Assembly (NCBI GenBank): GCA_958296345.1
Contig: CATQIJ010000004.1
Coordinates: 1 to 64,000 of the forward strand
Reading direction: 5' to 3'
Length of the DNA: 64,000 nucleotides
Origin: an uncultured Rhizobiaceae bacterium
GTDB lineage: Bacteria > Pseudomonadota > Alphaproteobacteria > Rhizobiales > Rhizobiaceae
Below the pieces are notes generated by a model, which made no database searches, had not been told where the DNA came from, and saw only the letters and a program-made list of their open reading frames with translations. Each line of letters opens with the position of its first letter. Positions within the stretch are counted from its first letter, which is position 1. Below are positions 1 through 9,175 of the stretch, one piece after another. Made by a program: the position numbers and the translations under genes.

Positions 1-1
1 T

Positions 2-229
2 GTGCAAAAGACCATGCGGGTTTTGCGTGGTGCGTTGGGTCTGCCAGATAGCGCAACGCCTCACGCGCTTCGCCATTCATTCGCAACGCATTTGCTGGCT
101 GGCGGCGGCGACCTTCGCACTATTCAAGAACTACTTGGGCACGCTAGTCTTTCGACTACGCAAATTTATACGTCTGTTGATACGTCCCATTTGATGGATA
201 TTTATGAAAAAGCCCATCCAAGAGCTTAA
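2..229 (+). CDS. xerC: Tyrosine recombinase XerC, C-terminal end (partial)
   Basis: Only the last 75 residues are inside the window; the gene begins upstream, so the GTG at position 2 is not a real start. The fragment carries the C-terminal catalytic motifs of tyrosine recombinases: HALRHSF (His and Arg of the active site), [14 protein letters not shown] with the second His and the nucleophilic Tyr. It ends in an HPRA tail typical of XerC. XerC acts with XerD at dif to resolve chromosome dimers. A second, complete family member lies at 61120-62049 and fits XerD better. A phage integrase cannot be excluded from a fragment, but the housekeeping context argues against it. Confidence 0.85.
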   Translation: MQKTMRVLRGALGLPDSATPHALRHSFATHLLAGGGDLRTIQELLGHASLSTTQIYTSVDTSHLMDIYEKAHPRA

Positions 230-295
230 AAGTTTAGAAAATATTTACTCTGCTGATTCATCTAATATCCAGCCTTTTGAGGGATATTGGCGGTA

Positions 296-1372
296 ATGAA
301 TAATGGAGAAGCAAAACCCATGCGTTTTGAAACTGTTTGTGAGAAAAGTCTTTATATCTTTGGCGCGATTAAAATCATGCTTATTGCTGCATTTTTTATG
401 GGTGCTAGTTTAAGTGCGCCGCAACAAGCTGTCGCCCAAAGTGATGTTTCTTGTAAAGGCGCAAACCTTCTTGAAAAATTACAGGTTGAAAATAAAGCAG
501 CTTACGACCGCATTCTTGCGGAAGCTTCAAAAATTGAAAATGCTGAGTCCATATTTTGGAAAGTTGAAAAAGAAGGGCAAGAGCTATCTTGGTTGTTTGG
601 CACAATGCATATGGCTGACCCGGAAATTGCAACCTTGAGCCCACAAGTAAAAGAGGCCATTCTTACCAGTGATGCACTGGTTGTAGAATCTGTTGATGCT
701 TTAGATCCAGTAGCTGCGCAAAAAGCGATGGGTGCTTTGGCACATTTAACATTGCTTAGCGAAAGAACTTTGAGCGATTTAGTTGAAGATGATCTTGAAG
801 ATGAACTTGCGGCTGCTGTGACTGCCAGGGGCATTCCGATGCAGATTGCAGATCGTATGCAGCCTTGGTTGGTAGCAACAACAATTTCTCTTCCTATTTG
901 TGAACTTCAAAGAAAACAAACTGGCGAGAAAGTTCTGGATGCAAAGCTTGCAGAGTTTGCCAAAACTTCTGGCAAAGACCTTAAAGGGCTTGAAACAATT
1001 GGTGAGCAATTAACTGCGCTTGCCTCATTGCCACAAGATTATCATGTGTCTGCTCTTGAAGAGACTTTGGAATCTGGTGATCTTGCAATTGATATGATTG
1101 AAACACTGAAGCAAAGTTATTTAAGCGGTAAAATGGGTGTTGTATTTCCATTGATGAAAGAAGTTATGCCTAAGTCTGGTAAAGGTGAGGGTGCTTTGAA
1201 ACTCCAAGAAATTCTGATTGATAAGCGAAATGTTACGATGGCTGAGCGTGCGGAGCCAATTTTAAAAGCGGGCTCAACTTTTATGGCTGTTGGTGCGCTT
1301 CATTTGCCTGGAAAAACAGGTTTGGTGAAATTGCTTCGTGATAATGGATATACGGTTAGCGCTGTTCAATAA
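296..1372 (+). CDS. TraB/GumN family secreted protein
   Basis: About 358 residues. An N-terminal hydrophobic stretch ending near AVAQ looks like a signal peptide, so the mature protein is exported. The TraB/GumN signature WLFGTMH followed by a conserved acidic segment (VVESVDALD) lies about 100 residues in. The C-terminal AVGALHLPG-GLVKLLRDNGY motif closes the fold. Members are thought to be metal-dependent peptidase-like proteins; the bacterial role is unclear (GumN sits in the xanthan cluster of Xanthomonas). Start choice is uncertain: ATG 296 has GAGGG 12 bases upstream, TTG 287 is too close to it, and ATG 321 is also possible. Monocistronic by spacing. Confidence 0.8.
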   Translation: MNNGEAKPMRFETVCEKSLYIFGAIKIMLIAAFFMGASLSAPQQAVAQSDVSCKGANLLEKLQVENKAAYDRILAEASKIENAESIFWKVEKEGQELSWLFGTMHMADPEIATLSPQVKEAILTSDALVVESVDALDPVAAQKAMGALAHLTLLSERTLSDLVEDDLEDELAAAVTARGIPMQIADRMQPWLVATTISLPICELQRKQTGEKVLDAKLAEFAKTSGKDLKGLETIGEQLTALASLPQDYHVSALEETLESGDLAIDMIETLKQSYLSGKMGVVFPLMKEVMPKSGKGEGALKLQEILIDKRNVTMAERAEPILKAGSTFMAVGALHLPGKTGLVKLLRDNGYTVSAVQ

Positions 1373-1451
1373 GTATCTGTTGACGCGGTATTTACTCGAA
1401 TTTCAAAATTGAATCATGTATAGCCTATCTTCATTAACTTGAAGGTCAGCA

Positions 1452-3860
1452 ATGTTTCGAAATTTTTATATAATTCTATTTTCAGTTTTTGTTATTTCTA
1501 GTGGAATTCTAGGGTCGGATGCATTTGCGCAAACGAGTCCTACGATTTCTACAAATGAAACCGATGTTAACGTTGCACAAGATCAGATTGAAGCTGATCA
1601 TGCAAAATGGACCGGCGTTTTAGACACTATTACTCAAGCGTTGAAGCGCGAGGGTTTAACGACAAAAGAGCTTGATAAGTTTTTCTTAGATGTTGGGCGT
1701 ATTCGCACGCTTGCTAATGAAGAAATTGTCAAACTGCAGCCACGGGTGGATGAATTACAGCAACAGCTAACTCAACTTGGGGATGCTCCGGCAGATGACC
1801 AACCCCAAGAGACATTAGAAGTTAAGCAACGTCGTTCTGAAGTAAATGAGCAATTTGCGAAAGTGGATGCGGATATTAAAGCGTCCCGACTTGCTGCAAT
1901 TCGCTCTCAGCAAATTCAAAGAACAATCACACAAGAACGTCAAACTAGATTTTTCAGCTCTATCTCAGCTCGCGATACATCGATATTAATGCCAAGTTTT
2001 TGGAGCAAATATATAAGCGGCTATAAAAGTTTTTTCAGAAGTTTCAATCTCCTTTTTGATGATTCTTTTTCTATTATGTTTGGAGAGTTTAAAAAGAAAC
2101 CATGGAAAATATTTGCGCTTATCTTTTGTTTGGCGCTGTTTGCTTTAATCTTCATTAGGTTGAGGCGAATTCTTGCGCCAAGAAAGCAAGAAGAAGACTT
2201 TGATGGCGAGCATGATTTTTTCAGCTCGAGGTTTGCACGGTTTTGCCGCCTAGGTGTTTTGCCTGTTGTACTAATCTACGCAATATATCAGCTCCACTGG
2301 GTGCTATTTTTATTAACGCCTCGGTTTGATAGATTTCTTGCAGGTATAATTATTGCGGGCTGTTTTTACCTCATAGCTCTTGTACTTCACCGAATTATTT
2401 TACTTCCTAATTCGGATGGCCAGCGCGTATCTAGTATTTCAGATTTAGTCGCTAAAAAAATCTCAAATATAATAACAATTGGCCTGGGCATTGGGTTGGG
2501 ACTGTCATATCTGAACACAACTTCTCACGTGCTGGTATTGCCAGTTGAAGTTACAATGGGTTTGAGCTTCCTATTTAGCATTACCATCGCAACAATGTCT
2601 CTTTGGGTTTTGTGGTTACTATACAAAGATAATGCAAAGCGGGAAAAACTGCTTGATGCGCGAAGACGCTCCAGCTTGTGGACATATCTAAATATTCTTG
2701 CGTGGTTTGTTAGTTTTGGAATTATCGTAGCTGCGTTGTTTGGGTATGTAGCTCTGGCTGAATTTATGTCCCAGCAATTGGTCTTTGGACTTATTGTAAT
2801 TGGTATTGCTTGGTTGTTTTTGCGCTCTATCGATGGTTTGTTTGCTGCCCGTACAGCAGCTGTTCAGGCTTCTGCTATTGCAAGTTTAGCAGATGAGCAA
2901 GATGCTTCATCAAGCCAATTTGCTATTCTTGGTACTGGTATCTTAAAGCTGATTGTTTATTTAGGTGCTGGTATTCTGTTGATGTTGCCTTGGGGGTATC
3001 GGACCAGCGATTTCTTCAAAATTTTTAAAGACCTATTCTTTGGATTTGAAGTTGGTGGCTTAAGTATTTCTCTTTCAACTATTTTGCTTGCTACAGGACT
3101 TTTCTTCCTTGGTTATACGGTAACTGTCGCGCTTAGAAGTTGGTTAAATAATAAGTTCTTACCGACAACAAAACTTGATATTGGTATCAGCAATTCAATT
3201 TCTACTGTCTTTGGATATGCAGGGTTTATTCTTGCAGCTATTTTGGGAATTAGCGCTGCGGGGTTTGATCTATCTAACCTAGCAATTGTTGCTGGCGCAC
3301 TTTCTGTTGGTGTTGGTTTTGGCTTGCAAAGTATCGTGAACAACTTTGTTTCGGGGCTTATTTTACTTGCTGAAAGACCAATTAAAGCTGGCGACTGGAT
3401 TGTAACTTCGGGTGGGGAAGGGACTGTTAAAAAGATTTCAGTTCGTTCTACTGAAATTGAAACATTTGATAGAGCAACAGTGATTGTTCCCAATTCAACT
3501 TTGATTACAGATAATGTAACGAACTGGACACATGAAAATAAAACTGGGCGTATCATTATTGCTGTGGGTGTTGGATACGACAGTGATCCGGATCAAGTTA
3601 AGGAAATTCTTTTAAATTGCGCAAAAGAACATAGGCTTGTTTTAGGTCGCCCTGCTCCAGCCGTATTTTTTATGGATTTTGGTGCTAACTCATTAGATTT
3701 TCAATTGAGATGTTTCTTAGCAGATATCAATTATAGCCTCACTGTTACAAGTGAATTACGATTTGCTATTCTTGCTGCATTGCGTGAAGCTAAAATTGAA
3801 ATCCCGTTCCCGCAACATGACATTCACATTCGCAGTGATGATACAAAGCGCTCAAAATAG
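1452..3860 (+). CDS. MscS-family mechanosensitive channel with DUF3772-type N-terminus
   Basis: An 802-residue inner-membrane protein. Residues 1-27 form a signal peptide. Residues 40-175 form a periplasmic helical region of DUF3772 type, rich in Gln and charged residues. Many membrane helices follow from about 215. The MscS core at about 590-790 has the Gly/Ala-rich pore helix (AIVAGALSVGVGFGLQS) and the conserved beta-domain segment AERPIKAGDWI. It should open under membrane tension and release solutes during osmotic downshock. It is much longer than E. coli MscS (286 aa), like the MscK/MscM group. AAGG precedes the ATG. Its last 37 bases overlap the convergent gene at 3824. Confidence 0.9.
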   Translation: MFRNFYIILFSVFVISSGILGSDAFAQTSPTISTNETDVNVAQDQIEADHAKWTGVLDTITQALKREGLTTKELDKFFLDVGRIRTLANEEIVKLQPRVDELQQQLTQLGDAPADDQPQETLEVKQRRSEVNEQFAKVDADIKASRLAAIRSQQIQRTITQERQTRFFSSISARDTSILMPSFWSKYISGYKSFFRSFNLLFDDSFSIMFGEFKKKPWKIFALIFCLALFALIFIRLRRILAPRKQEEDFDGEHDFFSSRFARFCRLGVLPVVLIYAIYQLHWVLFLLTPRFDRFLAGIIIAGCFYLIALVLHRIILLPNSDGQRVSSISDLVAKKISNIITIGLGIGLGLSYLNTTSHVLVLPVEVTMGLSFLFSITIATMSLWVLWLLYKDNAKREKLLDARRRSSLWTYLNILAWFVSFGIIVAALFGYVALAEFMSQQLVFGLIVIGIAWLFLRSIDGLFAARTAAVQASAIASLADEQDASSSQFAILGTGILKLIVYLGAGILLMLPWGYRTSDFFKIFKDLFFGFEVGGLSISLSTILLATGLFFLGYTVTVALRSWLNNKFLPTTKLDIGISNSISTVFGYAGFILAAILGISAAGFDLSNLAIVAGALSVGVGFGLQSIVNNFVSGLILLAERPIKAGDWIVTSGGEGTVKKISVRSTEIETFDRATVIVPNSTLITDNVTNWTHENKTGRIIIAVGVGYDSDPDQVKEILLNCAKEHRLVLGRPAPAVFFMDFGANSLDFQLRCFLADINYSLTVTSELRFAILAALREAKIEIPFPQHDIHIRSDDTKRSK

Positions 3861-5074
3861 CGATGTTTTTTTAAGAAACTACGTAAAGTAGTTTTAATAC
3901 GTTTTATTCGATTTAGTTCATCTGTAATCGAGAGTGCCGTTTTTGTTGCGTCTTTGCCAATGCCAATAATCATTGTAAAAAACTCTTTTTCGTCAGGCCA
4001 AAACCTAAGCGTTGTCTCATTATGTTCAGACGCAAGAGAGTCTAAGCCTTTAAAACAGTCTTTGTTTGCAAACAAGCCTGTCGCATAAGTTGTGAGAATA
4101 TTGCCCGCTGAGTATTTAGCGTAATCTTCATCAAATGCTATTTTCCATGGATAAAAGAATCCATTGCTTTTGAATGTGATTAAAGATGCGATTGTTTTAT
4201 CGTTTAACTTTAAAGAATGCATTTGGCACTTCTCTTTGAGAGTGGCGGTGCTAACGGCCTCCCTGCAAAATGCAGCGCTTGATTTTGTGCTGTTTAGGGC
4301 AGTTTTAGATTTACCCTTCCAACTCGATTCTTCCAATTTAAAAAATTCTTCTAATGGTTCATCGATGAATTCTTGATCATAAAAATCATGAAATGTAATA
4401 CTGCCTAATGCTTCAAGCTCTGTTTTTGCTTTACGCAAGCGTTGTTTGCGCTTGCCACTAAAATATGTATCTTCATAGTTTAGGTTTTTAATCGGTTTTA
4501 AGCCTGCTCTTGAAGCACCTTTGGCTAATAGTAATTTATCTGATAAATGCCGTGAATGGCATAGATCATTTATGAAGTGACCTTCCTTAGAAACCTCCTT
4601 GAATACGATTGCCTTGGCGGTGTCATGATGAGCAATTTTTATGCACTCAATAAAAGCTTTTTGGGTCTCACCGTTTGTATCATGTGCAATTAAAGGCATT
4701 CCTAAAGGGGCATAAACATGGTTCCAAGTTTGCAATACCTTTTGGCGAAATATGCCAATAGGCGATAGGCATACGGGAGCAAAAAACTTTAAGGTTTCTT
4801 CGTTGCCAATTTGCTTGCTTAGGAATAAAAATTGAACGTTATTGCCATTAAAATTCTTTAGGGCTGCTTTTAATATTGGCAATTCAAAAAACGGGTTTGG
4901 CACTAAAGCTTCACTTGCCAATTTTGTAATTGCGCTTTGGAAGTCCAGATTATCCAGCGAATTAATGAGACCTAGTTTCCACCCCATAGAATCTATGCCC
5001 GCATAAGTACTCAAGATTTCGCAACTCTCAGACCAGCTTGTTTTTGTTATCTGTCTTGTTAAAGATTTTAACAT
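3824..5074 (-). CDS. GNAT-family acetyltransferase, CelD/BcsL-like
   Basis: A 416-residue soluble protein with the FemAB-like GNAT fold found in CelD/BcsL proteins (Acetyltransf_6). The segment with KRKQRLRKAKTELEALG, the downstream FFKLEESSWKGK and the SLITFKSNGFFYPWKIAFDE strand are typical. These enzymes usually modify extracellular polysaccharide precursors or lipids; the substrate here is unknown. Its ATG overlaps the stop of the flippase gene by one base (TAATG), so the two are probably translationally coupled and work in the same envelope glycan pathway. It ends inside the 3' end of the MscS gene. Confidence 0.75.
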   Translation of the reverse strand: MLKSLTRQITKTSWSESCEILSTYAGIDSMGWKLGLINSLDNLDFQSAITKLASEALVPNPFFELPILKAALKNFNGNNVQFLFLSKQIGNEETLKFFAPVCLSPIGIFRQKVLQTWNHVYAPLGMPLIAHDTNGETQKAFIECIKIAHHDTAKAIVFKEVSKEGHFINDLCHSRHLSDKLLLAKGASRAGLKPIKNLNYEDTYFSGKRKQRLRKAKTELEALGSITFHDFYDQEFIDEPLEEFFKLEESSWKGKSKTALNSTKSSAAFCREAVSTATLKEKCQMHSLKLNDKTIASLITFKSNGFFYPWKIAFDEDYAKYSAGNILTTYATGLFANKDCFKGLDSLASEHNETTLRFWPDEKEFFTMIIGIGKDATKTALSITDELNRIKRIKTTLRSFLKKHRYFERFVSSLRM

Positions 5075-6492
5075 TAGGCAATTCCCTCTTGAATAGGCGC
5101 TCTGCGGGGAATGATGAAAGCATGCAACCCTAATGTTCTTTTAGCTGCCGAATGAAGTGCTGCTGTTTCAAATGCTAATGCAATGCTTGTTGCTATTGCT
5201 GCTCCTAAAATCCCAAATATAGGAATGAATGAAATGTTGAGGATAATGTTTGCAGTCAAAGTTATGGCATATATAGCAGCACACATTTTCTGCCTTCCGG
5301 CCATAACTAAAAGCGCTTCAGCGGGGCCTATACTTGCACGAATAACAATACCTAAAAGTAAGATTAATAAAATAAATGTGCCTGATGTAAATTCAGCGCC
5401 AAATAGCATTAGAAAATATTTGCCGAAGATGGCCATGAATGCGGCCATCAACAAAGATGGCCAGAAAGTCCAAGTTACAGTTTTTTGAACAAAGTCTTGA
5501 AATGATTCCAAGTTGCCATTTGTGTGAAATGCAGAATATCGATGCGATACGGATGCGCGAACTGCGAAGTAGACAAAGTGTACAAGCGCTAAGATTTTTG
5601 TTGTTGCAAAATAAACAGCAGCATCTTCCGGCCGCATCATGGCACTGACGAAAAGTATATCTACTGATGTCATTAAAGTGTAAAAACCTTCAACCAAGAA
5701 GATTGGCAGTGCTACAAGAACCCATGTTTTAATCTTATAAGTTGGCTTGGCGCTAGGAATTGTCTTGTTGAGTTTTGTAAAGAGCACAGTAAATTGAATT
5801 ACAAAAGATACGAAACAAGCAAGGATTGCCGTCCACATTGCTGTTTCTGCATTTATGGGAAACCCGTATAAAAACGCAGCACCTGCAAAAACGATAATTG
5901 CCACCGGGCGTATTATATAGGTTGGAAGAAATGCAACTTTTGGCCAATTAAATGCTCGTGCAATACAATCCATGACACCTTCAAGTGCTAGCATCGGTAA
6001 GCAAATAGCTGCCAAGAAAACTGGTATGACATAATAATCAGTAATAATTTCTGGGAACGTATATATAATCCCGCACCCAATAGCTGCTACTAATGTTGAG
6101 CAAAATAAGGAGACATACATACTGGCTTTTATAACGCCGTGCATTAGGTCTAGTTGGCCACGTTCTTTATATTCGCCAATGAAGCGCACGACGACAGAAG
6201 GAAACCCAATGCATGTAATTGTGCCTAAAATAATAACTGCTACCCAGATCGCGACGTAAATACCGTATTCAAATGTACCTAACCAACGCGCTAGTAATAT
6301 TTGTGAAACCAATGCAATGAAGGCACTTAGAACGCGAATGATAAAAGTAATTAAGGCAATGCGTTGTGCCGCAGAGTTTTCATCATCACCAGACAAAATA
6401 TTATCTGCCACGCGTAATAATGGTTGCGCATGGGCATTAAGCTTGTGCGGGAGAAATTTCTCGCCTGTTTGTTCTAAGTTTATTTTAAACAC
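5074..6492 (-). CDS. Oligosaccharide flippase (Wzx/MOP superfamily)
   Basis: A 472-residue integral membrane protein with about 12-14 predicted helices. It has the pattern of the polysaccharide transport family of MOP exporters: a first helix pair ending in LLARWLGTFEYGIYVAIWV, and later ILILLLGIVIRASIGPAEALLVMAGR. It would flip lipid-linked sugar units across the inner membrane for exopolysaccharide or O-antigen assembly. It is the first gene of a two-gene minus-strand operon with the GNAT protein. No glycosyltransferases are present in the window, so the pair is not part of a large polysaccharide cluster here. Confidence 0.85.
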   Translation of the reverse strand: MFKINLEQTGEKFLPHKLNAHAQPLLRVADNILSGDDENSAAQRIALITFIIRVLSAFIALVSQILLARWLGTFEYGIYVAIWVAVIILGTITCIGFPSVVVRFIGEYKERGQLDLMHGVIKASMYVSLFCSTLVAAIGCGIIYTFPEIITDYYVIPVFLAAICLPMLALEGVMDCIARAFNWPKVAFLPTYIIRPVAIIVFAGAAFLYGFPINAETAMWTAILACFVSFVIQFTVLFTKLNKTIPSAKPTYKIKTWVLVALPIFLVEGFYTLMTSVDILFVSAMMRPEDAAVYFATTKILALVHFVYFAVRASVSHRYSAFHTNGNLESFQDFVQKTVTWTFWPSLLMAAFMAIFGKYFLMLFGAEFTSGTFILLILLLGIVIRASIGPAEALLVMAGRQKMCAAIYAITLTANIILNISFIPIFGILGAAIATSIALAFETAALHSAAKRTLGLHAFIIPRRAPIQEGIA

Positions 6493-6697
6493 ACTACCTC
6501 ACCTTTGACGTAAGGTTAGCATGAAGGCTTTAACAAACGGTTTGAGTGATGAGAGTAATATTTTATGAATGCCTTCCAAAATTGCTGATATTCATTGATT
6601 TTTGGTAATTTTGGTTGATTTTTTTACGGATTGTAAACCATGATGCAAAGCTCTAAATAAGAGTTTCAAGAATTCTCTAAAAGTTACGATATTTGAT

Positions 6698-6931
6698 ATG
6701 GTTGAAAATAACATTCAGGTTTTGGATTTGCGCGGTCTAAAGTGCCCAATGCCTGTGTTGAAAGCAAGCAAGGCAATGAAGTCTTTAAAGACAGAAGATC
6801 AAATTTTTTTGGAGACAACTGACCCATTAGCGGTAATTGATATCCCTGCTTTTTGCGCTGAGAATGGCCATACCCTTTTACGAACAGAAGAGCTTGCGGA
6901 TTATCATATATTTTTGGTACAAAAAGGCTGA
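6698..6931 (+). CDS. tusA: TusA-family sulfurtransferase
   Basis: A 77-residue protein with the TusA/SirA fold and the signature LDLRGLKCPMPVLKASKAM, in which the Cys of CPMPV (residue 16) is the persulfide carrier. Members relay sulfur for tRNA thiolation, molybdenum cofactor synthesis or sulfur oxidation. Full length for the family. It ends two bases from the stop of the convergent CobW-type GTPase, so the two are not co-transcribed. Which sulfur pathway it serves is not shown by neighbours; no TusBCDE genes are seen. Confidence 0.88.
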   Translation: MVENNIQVLDLRGLKCPMPVLKASKAMKSLKTEDQIFLETTDPLAVIDIPAFCAENGHTLLRTEELADYHIFLVQKG

Positions 6932-6933
6932 AT

Positions 6934-7920
6934 TTAAATTTCAAACCCTGGGATTGATAGTGGATTGTTCATAACCGTTGTTTTGTCTGGTGTGTCGATT
7001 GCAAGGTTTCCCATAAAGGCATCGAAAATAGTTTTGATCATTTTTGGGTCAGAATTTTTTGCAATGATCACGAGTTGAGTTTTAGCTTCTTGTGAATTCC
7101 ATTCTGAACGAATTTCAAAGTCATGAACAACTTGTCCTGAGACTTGTATCAAAAGTGGCTTATCTGGATGCGCATCAACTTTTGCAAAGCCTTTTATACG
7201 CAATAGGTTTTCACCCAGCGAACTTGATAGATGATGTAAAAGTCCTGCGATTGTTTTTATATCTAACGTTTGGTCGGTTTCCAATAAAAGCGAAGTAAAA
7301 TTGGAGCGATGGTTATGAGGTGCGTCATCTGGTTTAATGACGCGCTGTGAAATAGCTGAAGGATTTAATGTACTTGGCTCTTCGATGAGGAGCGCAAGGT
7401 CGTTGTACTTTTGAACGATCTCTTTTGCGTTGGCACTTCCTTCGCTAATATCTTGTTTTGTTAAAATAATTACATCGGCGATGGAAAGTTGCTTTGCCGC
7501 TTCTTCGTTTTGCAAAAGAATGTCTTCCCCACGAAGACAATCGAATACGGTTAGGATTTCAGCTGGTGAATAAGTTTGAGCTAATACGGGATGAAATGCT
7601 AGCGATTGAAAAATTGGTAATGGGTCTGCAATACCAGTTGTTTCAATTATTATTCGGTCAAATTTAGTGGCGTCTAGCTCCAGTAGTGTATCTACTAATT
7701 CACCTCGAATGCTGCAACATAAACAGCCATTTGAAAGCTCTAGAATGGTGTCTGAACTTGCCTCTATTAAGAGATGATCAAGTGCTATTTCACCAAATTC
7801 ATTGACAATAACGAGTGTATTAGAAAAGGCATCTAATTTTAAAAGCTTATTAAGAAGCGTTGTTTTGCCAGAGCCTAAAAAGCCTGAGAGAATATAAACG
7901 GGTTTTAAGTTATTTTGCAT
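6934..7920 (-). CDS. CobW-family (COG0523) G3E GTPase
   Basis: A 328-residue protein. The Walker A motif GFLGSGKTTLLNKLL is at residues 14-28. The metal-binding CLCC motif (SNGCLCCSIRGEL) is the hallmark of COG0523. ETTGIADP is the switch/Walker B region. A CobW C-terminal domain follows. Members are metallochaperones or insertases for zinc, cobalt or iron. The His-rich linker seen in zinc-specific members is weak here (one HNH). The genome makes cobalamin (cobT/cobS at 55-58 kb), but neighbours do not fix the metal. The gene lies 2 bases downstream of the D,D-carboxypeptidase gene on the same strand and is probably co-transcribed with it. Confidence 0.85.
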   Translation of the reverse strand: MQNNLKPVYILSGFLGSGKTTLLNKLLKLDAFSNTLVIVNEFGEIALDHLLIEASSDTILELSNGCLCCSIRGELVDTLLELDATKFDRIIIETTGIADPLPIFQSLAFHPVLAQTYSPAEILTVFDCLRGEDILLQNEEAAKQLSIADVIILTKQDISEGSANAKEIVQKYNDLALLIEEPSTLNPSAISQRVIKPDDAPHNHRSNFTSLLLETDQTLDIKTIAGLLHHLSSSLGENLLRIKGFAKVDAHPDKPLLIQVSGQVVHDFEIRSEWNSQEAKTQLVIIAKNSDPKMIKTIFDAFMGNLAIDTPDKTTVMNNPLSIPGFEI

Positions 7921-7922
7921 GG

Positions 7923-9083
7923 CTAAGGTCTTTTTGTCGGGAGTGGTATTTCGCCAGTGGCTGCGCTACCAATTGTTTTAAAAACAATATTTCCCACATT
8001 GAGTTGGGTTTTTGGTCGTTTGGTTGGAACTGGAATTTTTCCAATATTAATATAGCTTGCAGCACTTGCTGTCGCGGTGATGCCACCTGTTGTGATGCTG
8101 AGGATTTTTGAAGAGATACGGCGTGCATAGAGATGGGTGGATTTGATTTTTGCTTTGCCAGCACCTGGATCGTACCGAGAATTTCTTGCCTCTTGTGTGC
8201 ATAGGATTGGGCGCATGTTTTTTGGCTTAGCGCCTTTGATTGGATTTGTGTTGTAGATAGTCGCTTGATTGGATGGATGTGTTTTAAATCCAGCGTCTAA
8301 TAAATGAGCAGCTGACACTGCTCTTTGGGTTTGTGAAGATGTACCCATCAGAACTGCAACTAAACTTCGTTCATTACGTGTGGCTGAGCCGACTAGATTG
8401 TAGCCTGAAGCGCATACGAAGCCAGTTTTCATGCCATTTGCGCCTTTGAACCTTTCAAGTAATAAGTTGTATGAATAATGTGTTTTACTAGGCGTTTTAA
8501 TAGCTGCTGCTTCATACATATAGGCGTATTGTGGGAACTCTTTTAATATTTGAGCTGATAGTAAGGCCATGTCTCTTGCAGATGAATATTGGTTGGCGTT
8601 GTGTAATCCATTTGAGTTTGTAAATTGTGTGTTGCTCATGCCTAGGCGTTTTGCTTCTTGGTTCATTCTCACCACAAAAGCTTTTAAGTTGCCTGCTACC
8701 GCTTCACCCAAGGCATGCGATACGTCATTTGCACTTTTGATGATTATGATTTTTAGTGCTGTATCGATGCGTAATTTTACACCTTTTTTATAGCCCATTT
8801 TGCTGGGCGGTTGTTTTTGTGCTGCTGCAGAAATTACAACGGGTGAACCAGCTTCAATCTCATTTCTTTGAATGGCTTTAAAGGTTACATATGCTGTCAT
8901 CAATTTTGTAAGGGATGCAGGATACCAACGATCATTGGCTTTTTGTTGAGCAAGTATTTCGCCAGTTTTTATATCGATAACGATATAGGGGGTCTTAATC
9001 GCCAGAGTTTCTGCCTTTGCCAACGTGGGTAAGGCGAATAATACGACAACTAACATTGAAAGTATGAGTTTAGAGCGGTACAT
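7923..9083 (-). CDS. D-alanyl-D-alanine carboxypeptidase (PBP5/6, S11 family)
   Basis: A secreted penicillin-binding protein that trims the terminal D-Ala of peptidoglycan stem peptides. From the chosen start (ATG at 9083) there is a clean signal peptide ending ALPTLAKA. It is followed by the three S11 active-site motifs: SLTK (residues 57-60), SAN (117-119) and KTG (219-221). About 386 residues. A longer reading frame reaches 9182 but would bury the signal peptide and overlap the divergent M20 gene, so it was rejected. The C-terminal part is basic with short repeats (IGKIPVPTKRP, TGEIPLPTKRP) and lacks a clear amphipathic anchor. Confidence 0.9.
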   Translation of the reverse strand: MYRSKLILSMLVVVLFALPTLAKAETLAIKTPYIVIDIKTGEILAQQKANDRWYPASLTKLMTAYVTFKAIQRNEIEAGSPVVISAAAQKQPPSKMGYKKGVKLRIDTALKIIIIKSANDVSHALGEAVAGNLKAFVVRMNQEAKRLGMSNTQFTNSNGLHNANQYSSARDMALLSAQILKEFPQYAYMYEAAAIKTPSKTHYSYNLLLERFKGANGMKTGFVCASGYNLVGSATRNERSLVAVLMGTSSQTQRAVSAAHLLDAGFKTHPSNQATIYNTNPIKGAKPKNMRPILCTQEARNSRYDPGAGKAKIKSTHLYARRISSKILSITTGGITATASAASYINIGKIPVPTKRPKTQLNVGNIVFKTIGSAATGEIPLPTKRP

Positions 9084-9175
9084 AGATTTATTAAGAACAC
9101 TGTTTGAAATTTGATGTGGATGCGTCACTATTTTAAGATAGCCACCGTGAACTAACATATTTGTCAGGAATAAAC

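Noticed and set aside
5183-5648. Plus-strand reading frames inside the flippase gene
   Set aside because: They are antisense shadows of a well-supported membrane protein gene, with no ribosome binding sites and no family pattern.
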